From positions 5,677 to 69,676 of the forward strand of contig NZ_JAOQJY010000019.1 of assembly GCF_025567525.1 (NCBI RefSeq): 64,000 nt of DNA, given 5' to 3'. Below are positions 23,660 through 32,112 of this stretch, piece after piece. Source of the stretch: Gallintestinimicrobium propionicum. GTDB taxonomy: Bacteria > Bacillota > Clostridia > Lachnospirales > Lachnospiraceae. Position numbers and translations under genes: made by a program. The first letter of the stretch is position 1; the number at the start of each line of letters is the position of its first letter. The notes under the pieces are model-generated. The model was not told the DNA's origin. It ran no database searches and was given only the letters and a program-made list of their open reading frames with translations.

Positions 23660-26314
23660 TTATTGAGCATCCCTTAATTGCTCTACAACACTGCATTTTG
23701 CTGCGTTGTCATACATCATGCAGGGGATCAGCCACCCCAGCAGAAGAAATACCGGAATTGTCAGCAGGACAGGCAGAATGGTGAATCGATACTCAAAGAA
23801 CCAGAACATAATGCCCAGCATTTTTCCCGCAAGAGGTCCCACCGCCAGCGACAGAATAAAAGCCACCGCCACGGAGGACATTGCGTAAAACAATCCCTCG
23901 TAGATCAGCATGGTTTTGAGCTGCCGGTTCGTCATTCCTACAGCCTGAAGCACAGCAAATTCACGGCGGCGGGAAAGAATACCGGTCATCATGGCGTTGA
24001 AGAAATTTAAGAGTCCCACCAGCCCAATGATAGCACAGAGGATACCACCTATCAGAAGGAACATCTGCCGGTACTGAGCAAATTCAGAGCGAGCCGTGGC
24101 CTTGCTTTCATACATCAAGGGCGAAAACTCACCGGCAGTGAGCTTCGATAGATATTGCTCTGCTTCGGCCTCGTCAACTTCGTCCGCTGTGTCGAACAGG
24201 TAGAGCATCGGAATGGCTGCACCACCGCTGTCCCTCTGTGCGGTGTCCACAGACAAAACTACGTCATATCCAATACCACCATAACGATAACTCATGGAAT
24301 TCGGAAGTTCTACCAAGGCGCAGACCGTGTACTCTACATCTCTGGCTCCATACAATTTTGCCTGAAGGTACTCCTCCGGTGTATCTTCGGTGCGGAGTTC
24401 TCCGGTGAGGCTGTCGATATATTTCACATCATCCGCATAGGTAGCGGTGATTGTGTCTCCCACCTTGGGGTAGTATTCAGGATTGGGCAGATTGCCGTAG
24501 TCATCTAAGGAAACCGCAATGGCAATGGCGTTATTGTCCGGCTCCAGCATAGGAGAAATATCTCCGTCGAGCACTTGCAGCTTGTCAAACAGACTGTTAT
24601 CCAGAGCCTCGATTCTGGTATCTCCCATCACCATATTGCCCCGGTGCTCCAGACGGCTCATATGGCTGTCCAACTGCTCGGCGCTTTCGTACCTTGCATA
24701 GTCCTGCCGCAGAGCATCCTCCGTCATCCACAGGTAGGCGATTTTTCGCACAGCATATCCCGTGCCGGAAAGACTGGCCTTTGTGTTTGCTGCGATCTCC
24801 TCGATCTGTTCTGGCGTGATGAATTCATCTGCCGGGTTGTAACGGAAATAGTCGGGCGTGCTGACGATAAAATCGGCGCAGGTCATGGTGGATACATACT
24901 TCTCCATGCTGAAGCCGCCCACAAAGGCACACAGCGCATTGAACAGTGTCACCGACAGTGCCAGAGACACCACCACCAGTACCGTCTTTTTCTTGTTTCG
25001 TCCCAGATTGGCAAAGGCCATCTGATGGAGCTTCGCTCCCCGGGTACTGCGCCGTTTTTTCTTCGTCTGCATCGCATCCGTATATTTGGTAGCCTCCACC
25101 GGAGAAACCTTGGCTGCCATTTTTCCGGGCTTGGAGCAGGACAAGAGCACTGTCAGCAGAGCAAACAGCACGGAGCCAACAAAGATCACAGGCGAGGTGC
25201 TGATGGTAGTGATGCCCACCCCCAACTGGGTGGAGCGCAAGACAACAGGTACCAGAACAGCGCCGATGCCGTAGCCCAGCAGCAGCCCTGCCGGAATGCC
25301 GATCAGACAAAGCAGAAGTGCCTGCTGGCGAATGATACGTTTGAGCTGCCGGGGCGTTGTGCCAATGGTTTTCAGAAGTCCGTAAAACCGGATATCCCCT
25401 ACAACAGAGATCTGGAAAATGTTATAGATGATAAGATACCCAGTGAAAATCACCAGCAGCAAAAAAGCTGCTATGGCGATCACAAGTTCCGGATCAAGCT
25501 TCGACTCCAGCTGGGATGAGGTATATCCCCAGTTGACGCCGATCCGGACGCTGTTGGGATCGGTATAGCTGTCCCATGTGTAACCAAGATCGGTATCCAC
25601 CTGCTCCATCTGCCCTTGAATGTTTGTGCCGGAGGCCAGCATGACATTCAAATCGGTGCGGAAAGGCTGTAAACCTGTTTTCACTGCCTGCGCTTCGATG
25701 TCATCTGCGTAATCACGGCTGATGTTGATGTAATGAACAGGCATTAGTTCATCATAGTCCCAATAGCCCACCAGCGTAAAGGTATCTGTTACAGTAAAGG
25801 CGGTTTGATCCTTGTCCGTAATGGAATAGGAAACCGTGACCTCGGCGCCCAGCTCCGGCGTTACGCCAAGCAGCTGCAACGCTGCCGTATCCATGGCTAC
25901 CTCTTTGCCGCTTTCGGGCATCCGTCCGGTAGTAGGGGTTGCATAGCTCCATTTAGTGCAGTTGGCATCCATGTAGCTGATCTCTGCCGGTATTTTGGCA
26001 AAGACCCCCTCCGCAGTGATACCGATTACCTTCCGTGCCCCCGTAGCCTTCACCTTTGGGTGGGCAGCGATACGTTCCGCCTGCTCGGGGGAAACATCTT
26101 TAAAGGTACCGTGTGCATAGCCGCCTACCTGCCGAAACTGGTAGGTTTCATAACTGGCGTTCAGTGACAAGACAATGGTGAACATGGACGTAAATAGCAG
26201 CGTTGTCAGCGCAATGGCAAAAATAGCGATCAGATTGCGGCGACGGTTCGCATAAAGAGATTTTAAGCTGAGCTTTCGAATACATTTTCTGTTTTTGACA
26301 TTCATCGTAGCCAC
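23660..26314 (-). CDS. FtsX-type ABC transporter permease, 884 aa
   Basis: A long permease with two FtsX-type halves. The first membrane segment is at about residues 28-50 (NLIAIFAIALTTLLFTSMFTI), then a large outer domain, three more segments near 280-400, a second outer domain, and final segments near 750-870 (FLLIGGILCAIIGLVGLLNFF, RREFAVLQAVGMT). This layout is typical of MacB/Bce-like exporters and peptide-sensing transporters of Firmicutes. It follows the ATPase gene by 6 bases on the minus strand, with a two-component system encoded upstream. The gene is clearly GC-richer than the Detocs block, which suggests a different donor. The substrate cannot be told; antimicrobial peptides are a common one. 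Confidence 0.85.
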   Translation of the reverse strand: MATMNVKNRKCIRKLSLKSLYANRRRNLIAIFAIALTTLLFTSMFTIVLSLNASYETYQFRQVGGYAHGTFKDVSPEQAERIAAHPKVKATGARKVIGITAEGVFAKIPAEISYMDANCTKWSYATPTTGRMPESGKEVAMDTAALQLLGVTPELGAEVTVSYSITDKDQTAFTVTDTFTLVGYWDYDELMPVHYINISRDYADDIEAQAVKTGLQPFRTDLNVMLASGTNIQGQMEQVDTDLGYTWDSYTDPNSVRIGVNWGYTSSQLESKLDPELVIAIAAFLLLVIFTGYLIIYNIFQISVVGDIRFYGLLKTIGTTPRQLKRIIRQQALLLCLIGIPAGLLLGYGIGAVLVPVVLRSTQLGVGITTISTSPVIFVGSVLFALLTVLLSCSKPGKMAAKVSPVEATKYTDAMQTKKKRRSTRGAKLHQMAFANLGRNKKKTVLVVVSLALSVTLFNALCAFVGGFSMEKYVSTMTCADFIVSTPDYFRYNPADEFITPEQIEEIAANTKASLSGTGYAVRKIAYLWMTEDALRQDYARYESAEQLDSHMSRLEHRGNMVMGDTRIEALDNSLFDKLQVLDGDISPMLEPDNNAIAIAVSLDDYGNLPNPEYYPKVGDTITATYADDVKYIDSLTGELRTEDTPEEYLQAKLYGARDVEYTVCALVELPNSMSYRYGGIGYDVVLSVDTAQRDSGGAAIPMLYLFDTADEVDEAEAEQYLSKLTAGEFSPLMYESKATARSEFAQYRQMFLLIGGILCAIIGLVGLLNFFNAMMTGILSRRREFAVLQAVGMTNRQLKTMLIYEGLFYAMSSVAVAFILSLAVGPLAGKMLGIMFWFFEYRFTILPVLLTIPVFLLLGWLIPCMMYDNAAKCSVVEQLRDAQ

Positions 26315-26320
26315 CTCCCG

Positions 26321-26992
26321 TTAGTTTTGGGAGACGATCCGACCATCTTCGATACGGATAATGCGGTCTGCCATCTGCGCAATTTCTTCGTTGTGAGTGA
26401 TCATTACGATTGTCTGGGCGAACTTTTGACTGGTGACTTTCAAAAGGCTCAATACATCCTGGCTGGTTTTGGAATCCAGATTGCCGGTGGGTTCATCTGC
26501 CAGAATGATAGCGGGTGCTGCCGCCAGCGCACGGGCAATGGCTACCCGCTGCTGTTGACCGCCTGAGAGCTGATTGGGCAGCGCATCCAGACGATCATCC
26601 AGCCCAAGTGTCTGTACAATCTGCTGTACGAAATCCTTATTGACCTTGCCACCGTCCAGCTCAATGGGTAGAACAATATTTTCATACACATTCAGCACCG
26701 GAACAAGATTATATGCTTGGAACACAAAGCCGATTTTCCTGCGGCGGAAGATGGTCAGCGCTTCCTCCTTCAGGGAGAAAATATCCTGTCCGTCCACCAT
26801 GACCGTGCCGCTTGTAGGGCGATCCAGCCCGCCCAGCATGTGCAGCAGCGTGGATTTGCCGGAGCCGGATGTGCCGACAATTGCAACAAATTCGCCCTTC
26901 TTTACACTTAAATCAACTCCATCCAACGCATGAACTGCGTTATTGCCGGAGCCATAAATCTTTTTCAGGTTTTTTGCCTGTAAAACTTCCAT
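26321..26992 (-). CDS. ABC transporter ATP-binding protein
   Basis: A 223-residue ATPase of the MacB/LolD type. Walker A GTSGSGKST is at 40-48, the signature is LSGGQQQR, Walker B is IILADEPTGN, and the switch His is in MITHN. The start at 26992 (MEVLQAKNLKKIYG) has GGAGGTAC upstream on the minus strand; a longer frame from 27079 lacks a binding site. It pairs with the permease gene that follows 6 bases later. Confidence 0.92.
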   Translation of the reverse strand: MEVLQAKNLKKIYGSGNNAVHALDGVDLSVKKGEFVAIVGTSGSGKSTLLHMLGGLDRPTSGTVMVDGQDIFSLKEEALTIFRRRKIGFVFQAYNLVPVLNVYENIVLPIELDGGKVNKDFVQQIVQTLGLDDRLDALPNQLSGGQQQRVAIARALAAAPAIILADEPTGNLDSKTSQDVLSLLKVTSQKFAQTIVMITHNEEIAQMADRIIRIEDGRIVSQN

Positions 26993-27127
26993 AAATGAGT
27001 ACCTCCATGAAAAAATCTGTATGTATGAAAGAAAATGATCCTTTGATACATACAGATTATCGCATAGGAATCTTTCCACATTCTTTCCGGCGAAAAATGA
27101 AATCTAACAGTTTTGATAGAATTGTTG

Positions 27128-28027
27128 TTATTTCGGCAGAAATATGGAAAACGTACTTCCTTTTCCCGGAACGGAAGCAACCTTGATATAACCGCCCTCG
27201 CCGGATATGATCTGTCGGGCAAGGTATAAGCCGATGCCGACTCCTTCTTGTTTCTGCACACTATTTGAGCGGTAAAAGCGAGCAAATATCTTCGCTTGCT
27301 CAGTTTCCGGTATGCCTAAACCGGTATCCGATATATCGATCCTTGCAAACATTTCATAGCTTACGGCAGAAATAGTAATGGTGCCATGCTCTGTATATTT
27401 GATGGCGTTGTCTACGATATTAGCCAGCGCTTCCGCTGTCCATTTGAAGTCGAATACAGCAAAAGCATCTGTATCCTGCATTTGCAAAGACAATCCTTTT
27501 TCAGAAGCCTTGGCGGCATATTGTTCTACTACGCTTTCAAGCAGCGGCTGCAGCGCTGCTTGCTGAGGGGAGAGTGAAATGATCCCGTTTTCCAGTCTGG
27601 AAAGCTTTACGAGAGAATCGATCAGAAATCGCAGCTTTTCCGATTGTTTGTACAGCGCCTCCACATTTGCCTTCGCCGATGCAGGCAGAGTTTCCTCCAT
27701 CAAAAGCTCGCTGTATAACAGCAGATTTGCAATCGGCGTTTTCGTCTGGTGGGAAATGTCCGCAATCAAGGTTTTGATTTTGTCTTTTTCCTGCGCTACA
27801 TTTCGAGAAGATGCTTCTGCGGCAGAAAGATAGTGTGCAAACTTCGTTTCCAAAGCAGACTGCCGGCTTTCATCAAAATTGGTTTCAGAAAAGGAGCCGG
27901 TCATGGCAGCGTCCAGCATTCTTTCGATTTCTTCCATCGTTTTTCTGGTCTTTCTCCGCTCCCATAATACAATAGCTGCCGCCGCCAGAAAACACAGCAG
28001 CAGGATCACAATGCCTGTTTTATTCAT
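27128..28027 (-). CDS. Sensor histidine kinase of the first ABC module
   Basis: A 299-residue kinase with a single N-terminal membrane segment (residues 4-22) and almost no outer loop, so it probably senses through the membrane or through the transporter. HisKA has His93 in DISHQTKTP. The ATPase has its N box in NIVDNAIKYTEHG, then DTGLGIP and a final GIGLYLARQI. It overlaps the response regulator gene by 8 bases. Lack of a sensor domain is typical of kinases tied to peptide-detoxifying ABC transporters. Confidence 0.9.
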   Translation of the reverse strand: MNKTGIVILLLCFLAAAAIVLWERRKTRKTMEEIERMLDAAMTGSFSETNFDESRQSALETKFAHYLSAAEASSRNVAQEKDKIKTLIADISHQTKTPIANLLLYSELLMEETLPASAKANVEALYKQSEKLRFLIDSLVKLSRLENGIISLSPQQAALQPLLESVVEQYAAKASEKGLSLQMQDTDAFAVFDFKWTAEALANIVDNAIKYTEHGTITISAVSYEMFARIDISDTGLGIPETEQAKIFARFYRSNSVQKQEGVGIGLYLARQIISGEGGYIKVASVPGKGSTFSIFLPK

Positions 28028-28697
28028 CTTTTGTCACCCAGCTATAACCGATTCCATAGACGGTTTTAATGTATTTCTGTGCGCCAAGCTTATCCCTCAG
28101 ACGCTTGATCGTAACAGACAAAGCATTTTCATCCACATATTCTGCGCCATCTGTCCAGATCCGGTCGACAAGGTCTCCACGGGTCATGGTTCGACCACGG
28201 TTTTCAACAAGCAGACGCAGTAATTTTTGTTCTGTTTTACTCAATTCCACTTTTGAATCTTCCACATAAAAGGTCATATCCTCAAAGTCAAAGTGAAATA
28301 GATCAATATGGATCGGCGCATTTTTATGGCTTGACGCTTGCTTTCGCAGTTGGGTATTCACCCTTGCCCGCAAAACCGAAAGAGAAAAGGGCTTGGTGAT
28401 GTAATCATCAGCACCTCTCTCCAGTCCGTCTACGATGTCCAGATCGGTGTCATTGGCAGTCAGCAGAATAACAGGAATCCCGGGCATGTTTTCCTTGACC
28501 TCCCGGAGCAGCTCAAGCCCACTGCCATCCGGCAGGTTGATATCCAACAGGATCAGGGACACACCGCCGCAAAGCAGCTGCTCCTTCGCCGTTTTTAGGT
28601 CTTGGCAGGAAATGATCTGCCGAGCATCTGCTTTCAGTGCTTTGCATAAGCCTTGATTCAAACCGATATCATCTTCAACAATCAGTAATTGCTCCAT
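28020..28697 (-). CDS. OmpR-family response regulator of the first ABC module
   Basis: A 225-residue regulator with a receiver domain (Asp9/Asp10, phosphoacceptor Asp52 in LLDINLPDGSG, Lys in YITKPF) and a C-terminal winged helix (VELSKTEQKLLRLLVENRG, DENALSVTIKRLRDKLG). The start at 28697 has GAGGGAGTGAG upstream on the minus strand. The IS3 element sits 102 bases upstream, so the native promoter may be cut or replaced. Confidence 0.92.
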   Translation of the reverse strand: MEQLLIVEDDIGLNQGLCKALKADARQIISCQDLKTAKEQLLCGGVSLILLDINLPDGSGLELLREVKENMPGIPVILLTANDTDLDIVDGLERGADDYITKPFSLSVLRARVNTQLRKQASSHKNAPIHIDLFHFDFEDMTFYVEDSKVELSKTEQKLLRLLVENRGRTMTRGDLVDRIWTDGAEYVDENALSVTIKRLRDKLGAQKYIKTVYGIGYSWVTKDE

Positions 28698-28799
28698 ATA
28701 TCTCACTCCCTCGTTATTCAAAGGCCACTATCGTTTCCTTTGGCAGTTTCTCATTTTCACAGTTCAGAAGATAGGCTGCCTGGTCCTATGTCAAGATTT

Positions 28800-28820
28800 A
28801 GTACAAGTTAAAATGAGAAA
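28800..28820 (+). repeat. IS3 element left inverted repeat
   Basis: Begins AGTACAAGTTAAAATGAG and mirrors 29846-29866 with two mismatches (TT against CC in the middle). ATTT lies directly outside. Confidence 0.85.
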
Positions 28821-28831
28821 CTTTTCCCATT

Positions 28832-29791
28832 TTAACCCGCCAGAAGCTCAGCCTCAGTGTGTGTTCTTTTATACAATCGTTCGAATTCATTTGGTGACAT
28901 ATAGTTACAATGGCTATGAATTCGTTTCGTATTGTAGAAAGCTTCCAGATATTCGAAAATCAAGCGGTATGCCTGCTTGTAATCGTGAATTTTAAAGCGG
29001 TTGAGCCATTCACGTTTGATAATCGAATGGAAGGATTCAATGCAGGCATTATCCCACGGAAATGCTTTCTTTGAGTAACTACGCTGCATATTTTCTGTTA
29101 CTTTTTTATATTCCGTCGCAACGTACTGACTGCCACGATCAAAGTGAATGATCAATGGCTGGTCGATATTTCGGCGAGCTTTGGCTTTGTTTATCGTATC
29201 AATCACGCAGGATACTTCCAGTGTTTTTGAAAGTGTCCATGCTATGATTTTTTTGGAAAATAAATCCATAATACTGGTCAGATAGACAAATCCGTCTATT
29301 GTCCAGATGTAGGTGATATCCGAACACCAGACGGCATTCGGGCGGTCAGGATTAAACTGCTCATCGAGGATATTTTGTAATTCAGTGCTGAAATCAGAAT
29401 CTTTTGTGGTAATTGTCCATGGCTTGCTCCACTGGGCACGGATTCCCATTTGACGCATGTATGTACCAACAGTTCTTTCCGAAATGACTTCACCGGTTTT
29501 CCGCAATTCTACAGTGATTTTCGGAGCACCGTAGTTCTGCTTGGAATCATCATATATATCCTGTATTTTTACTTTTACAGATTCACGGCGTTTTTCTGTA
29601 TCAGAAGGCACGCGGTGGAGCCATGCACGATATCCTGAACGTGAGACACCTAAAAATTTCAACATTCCGGAGACGGAAAACCGGCGTCCAGCCTTTTGGG
29701 CAGCTTCCGTCTTCTCAGACACTTCGAGATAAATGTCTTGATAATACCGGATTGCATCAAGTTTAAATTGTTTGTCATGTTGCATTGCCAT
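28832..29791 (-). CDS. IS3-family transposase, single-ORF form
   Basis: A 319-residue DDE transposase. The rve core has Asp in WCSDITYIW, Asp in IHFDRGSQY and Glu in NACIESFHS, with the IS3 hallmark spacing. The front is short: KQFKLDAIRYYQ looks like the beginning of an OrfA helix-turn-helix protein and runs straight into the OrfB helix (MLKFLGVSRSGYRAWL). There is no separate orfA and no frameshift site. The start at 29791 has AAGGAGGATC upstream on the minus strand. Confidence 0.9.
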   Translation of the reverse strand: MAMQHDKQFKLDAIRYYQDIYLEVSEKTEAAQKAGRRFSVSGMLKFLGVSRSGYRAWLHRVPSDTEKRRESVKVKIQDIYDDSKQNYGAPKITVELRKTGEVISERTVGTYMRQMGIRAQWSKPWTITTKDSDFSTELQNILDEQFNPDRPNAVWCSDITYIWTIDGFVYLTSIMDLFSKKIIAWTLSKTLEVSCVIDTINKAKARRNIDQPLIIHFDRGSQYVATEYKKVTENMQRSYSKKAFPWDNACIESFHSIIKREWLNRFKIHDYKQAYRLIFEYLEAFYNTKRIHSHCNYMSPNEFERLYKRTHTEAELLAG

Positions 29792-29845
29792 ATGAGATCC
29801 TCCTTCAGCATGTCTCTATTGTACCATGTTAATATGTATTTGGAA

Positions 29846-29866
29846 TTTCTCATTTTGGCTTGTACT
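29846..29866 (-). repeat. IS3 element right inverted repeat
   Basis: Ends ...GGCTTGTACT at 29866, the mirror of the left end. The target duplication ATTT follows at 29867-29870. Confidence 0.85.
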
Positions 29867-29990
29867 ATTTATATTCTAGCATCAAATCAGATTACTAAAA
29901 GCACAAGATATTAAGAAGTAATGCGGTAAGGTTAAATTTTTTGTTATGTTTATTTGTATAGCAATCCTTTTGGTGCACTAAATTTAATAA

Positions 29991-30032
29991 TAGGGAACTT
30001 TTGCGACAAACAACATGTCGAAAAGTTCCCTA
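29991..30032. promoter_or_regulatory. Upstream 42-bp palindromic operator of the Fic gene
   Basis: TAGGGAAC at 29991-29998 is mirrored by GTTCCCTA at 30025-30032. The symmetry extends inward: CTTTT/AAAAG and then CGACA/TGTCG. The total span is 42 bases. A second module of the same span and half-sites lies 58 bases downstream. Likely a repressor site. Confidence 0.65.
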
Positions 30033-30040
30033 AACAATTC

Positions 30041-30069
30041 TTGATAATTAGGGAACCTTTTAATATAAT
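30041..30069 (+). promoter_or_regulatory. Promoter of the Fic gene
   Basis: TTGATA at 30041-30046, a 17-base spacer and TATAAT at 30064-30069 form a near-consensus sigma-70-type promoter. An operator half-site (TAGGGAAC, 30049-30056) lies inside the spacer, so a bound repressor would block RNA polymerase. Confidence 0.7.
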
Positions 30070-30090
30070 ATATAGCATAAAAGTTCCCTA
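30049..30090. promoter_or_regulatory. Downstream 42-bp palindromic operator of the Fic gene
   Basis: TAGGGAAC at 30049-30056 and GTTCCCTA at 30083-30090 span exactly 42 bases, as in the upstream module. The -10 box lies between the two arms. Half-sites repeat with fixed geometry, while the inner sequence differs from the first module. Confidence 0.65.
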
Positions 30091-30110
30091 AAAAGAGAGA
30101 GGTGAAATGA

Positions 30111-31049
30111 ATGGGAGCAAATTATTCAGAAATTCAAGAATTATTACAGCAAAAAGCGGATATACAGGCGAGGCTTAATCTGATGCCATATGATGGAAAT
30201 CCGGAAATTAAGGAATCAAATGGTTCAAAATATTTGTATATGCGTAAGCGAGCAGCAGGTAAATTGACCTCTACTTATGTAGACGTATATTCAGATGAAC
30301 TATATCAGTTACTTTTGCGTAATGCCAAGGAACGCAAAGATTTAAATAAAGCCATTCGTAAAATCAATAAAGATTTAGCGGCATTTGGTTACGAAGATAA
30401 AGAACTTTCAGCGAGAGTATTACAAAATTTGGATTTTGCCAGAGCAAATTTGAAAGCGAACATTTATGATCAGGCAGTGTTAGAAGGTGTCGCAACGACA
30501 TTTCCGCAAACGGAGGATATTATCGAGAATGGACAAGTCCATGGGGTATCGGCTACGGATGTGCAGAAGATTCTTAATTTGAAACACGCCTGGGAATTTA
30601 TCTTAGATAGAGATGTGATTCAGAGTGAAAGTAATTATCATATGCTTTGTCATATTGCAAAGTTGGTTAATGAAGGTTTCTTTTATGATGGAGGTCGTAT
30701 TCGTGGTATTCCTGTGCAGATAGGCGGAACAAACTATGTACCACCATTACCTATTGAAACAGTGGTTATCGAGCGAATAGATGAAATTAGAAGTCAGGAT
30801 AAAGAGCCAATAGAGATAGCGATTGAGTTATGTATGTACTGTATGAAAACGCAGGTGTTCAAAGATGGAAATAAGCGAGCATCGGTTATTTTTGCCAATC
30901 ATTATCTGATTGCACAAGGTATGGGATTTTTAGTTATACCGGAAAAGGATGTACCGGAATTTAAGAAGTTATTGGTGCAATATTATGAAGGTGAGCCACT
31001 AGAGGTCATTGGCGCATTCTTAAAAGAGCGTTGTTGGAAGAAGTTTTAG
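30111..31049 (+). CDS. Fic/DOC family protein with Gln in place of the catalytic His
   Basis: A 312-residue Fic protein. These transfer AMP or similar groups to Ser/Thr/Tyr of targets. The Fic core reads QVFKDGNKRAS at 248-258: the phosphate-binding FxDGNxR part is kept, but the usual leading His is Gln248. The N-terminal 120 residues are helical and charged (LLQQKADIQARL, KERKDLNKAIRKINKDL). The start ATG 30111 follows GAGAGGTGAA. The gene sits alone behind a strong promoter overlapped by two palindromic operators. The family has natural members with this Gln form, so it may be non-catalytic, use other chemistry, or act as a binding protein. Confidence 0.8.
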   Translation: MGANYSEIQELLQQKADIQARLNLMPYDGNPEIKESNGSKYLYMRKRAAGKLTSTYVDVYSDELYQLLLRNAKERKDLNKAIRKINKDLAAFGYEDKELSARVLQNLDFARANLKANIYDQAVLEGVATTFPQTEDIIENGQVHGVSATDVQKILNLKHAWEFILDRDVIQSESNYHMLCHIAKLVNEGFFYDGGRIRGIPVQIGGTNYVPPLPIETVVIERIDEIRSQDKEPIEIAIELCMYCMKTQVFKDGNKRASVIFANHYLIAQGMGFLVIPEKDVPEFKKLLVQYYEGEPLEVIGAFLKERCWKKF

Positions 31050-31050
31050 A

Positions 31051-31402
31051 ATGTTATTGAAACGTAAAGTGGATATTGAAACTGCAAAAGCGGACATTGA
31101 GGGTGTTAACTCCATGAAGGTTTCCAATCTGTATATCTCACAGGTAAAGAGAAAATGCGGAATTGAGGTTGGAAAGAATTTGCGCGTTGCAACGAGGAGA
31201 ATGGACTGCTTGCAGGGCAATTCGACGACTGCCGCGACAGACTTGGAACTTGTTTCAAGTCCTAATTCATGACAATAGAATGCTCGCAGAGCGTGCATTC
31301 TATTGTTTACCTAAAAATGAAGATAGCAGGCAACCGCAGTGTCCAGAAGATAAAGAGAGTGCAATTGTGGAGGCATTGAAGCATTTTAAGATGAATAGTT
31401 AA
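31051..31402 (+). pseudogene. C-terminal tail of a lost gene, split by a ~130-base insertion
   Basis: Residues MKVSNLYISQVKRKCGIEVGKN (to about 31,180) and then LPKNEDSRQPQCPEDKESAIVEALKHFKMNS (31,307-31,402) are two halves of one conserved tail that I know from the C-termini of Lachnospiraceae serine recombinases and RlmD-like methyltransferases. Between them lie about 130 foreign bases ending in a hairpin that recurs elsewhere in the window. The body of the gene is missing. It starts right behind the Fic stop. Confidence 0.55.
31270..31306. repeat. Dispersed hairpin repeat, copy 1
   Basis: ACAATAGAATGC at 31272-31283 is perfectly mirrored by GCATTCTATTGT at 31295-31306. The same hairpin, with CATGACAATAGAATG or TATGACAATAGAATG at its left, recurs at 37341-37377 and as a half copy at 56103. 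It ends the insertion that splits the surrounding pseudogene. Confidence 0.75.
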
Positions 31403-31422
31403 TAAAGAGAGGTGCAGATGCT

Positions 31423-32112
31423 ATGCCAGGTATACTCGTGGTTGAAGATGATGAAAATTTAAATCGTGGAATTACATTCTCACTGAAAAAATCCGGATAT
31501 GAGGTTTTTTCAGCAGAATCAGTGAAAAAAGCGAAAAGAATTGCAAGTGATAATAATGTGGATGTTACCATTTGTGATGTGAATCTTCCGGATGGGAATG
31601 GACTGGAATTTGTAAGGTGGATGAGATGCAATTATAATACATACATTATTTGTCTTACAGCACTAGATCAGGAGATGGATCAGGTCATGGGATATGAAGC
31701 AGGGGCAGATGATTATATTACAAAGCCGTTTAGTCTTTCGGTACTTCTTTTGAAAATAGAAGCACATTTCCGCCGCAGACAGGAGAAAACGGAAGCCGGA
31801 AAGATGATTTCGGGAGATATCGTATTTATCGCAGGAGAAATGAAAGTCTTGATAAAGAGTCGTGAAATCAGTCTGACAAAAACGGAGTTGAAAATGCTGA
31901 CTTTTTTTCTTCAGAATCCGAAAAAGATTCTTTCAAAAACACAAATATTGGAAAATGTGTTTGATCTGGAAGGGGATTTTGTGGATGAAAATACAATCGC
32001 TGTCAATATCAGAAGACTCCGTGAGAAAATTGAAGACAATCCGGCTGCACCGGTCTATATAAAAAATATCAGAGGTCTTGGGTATATATGGAATCAGGAA
32101 GTAGGGCAGTGA
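31423..32112 (+). CDS. OmpR-family response regulator of the second ABC module
   Basis: A 229-residue regulator. The receiver has Asp9/Asp10, phosphoacceptor Asp52 in CDVNLPDGNG and Lys in YITKPFSL. The winged helix covers about 130-225 (ISLTKTELKMLTFFLQNP, DENTIAVNIRRLREKI). ATG 31423 has AGAGAGGTG upstream. It overlaps the kinase gene and probably controls the ABC transporter genes further on. Confidence 0.92.
   Translation: MPGILVVEDDENLNRGITFSLKKSGYEVFSAESVKKAKRIASDNNVDVTICDVNLPDGNGLEFVRWMRCNYNTYIICLTALDQEMDQVMGYEAGADDYITKPFSLSVLLLKIEAHFRRRQEKTEAGKMISGDIVFIAGEMKVLIKSREISLTKTELKMLTFFLQNPKKILSKTQILENVFDLEGDFVDENTIAVNIRRLREKIEDNPAAPVYIKNIRGLGYIWNQEVGQ

Larger units (their letters stand above)
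28800..29866 (-). mobile_element. IS3-family insertion sequence with 4-bp target duplication
   Basis: A complete 1067-base element. Its ends are near-perfect inverted repeats (28800-28820 and 29846-29866), starting AGTACAAG and differing at two bases over 21. The direct repeat ATTT flanks it at 28796-28799 and 29867-29870, so it inserted whole and has not been rearranged since. It carries one minus-strand transposase gene. Confidence 0.88.

Noticed and set aside
24575..25519. A long plus-strand open frame (314 codons) across the minus-strand permease
   Set aside because: It is the antisense shadow of a GC-rich permease gene with clear membrane and FtsX motifs, and it has no ribosome binding site or family likeness.
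30001..30032. Rho-independent terminator formed by the TAGGGAAC palindrome
   Set aside because: There is no T-run, no gene ends nearby, and the same arms return with equal spacing around a promoter, which fits operators better.
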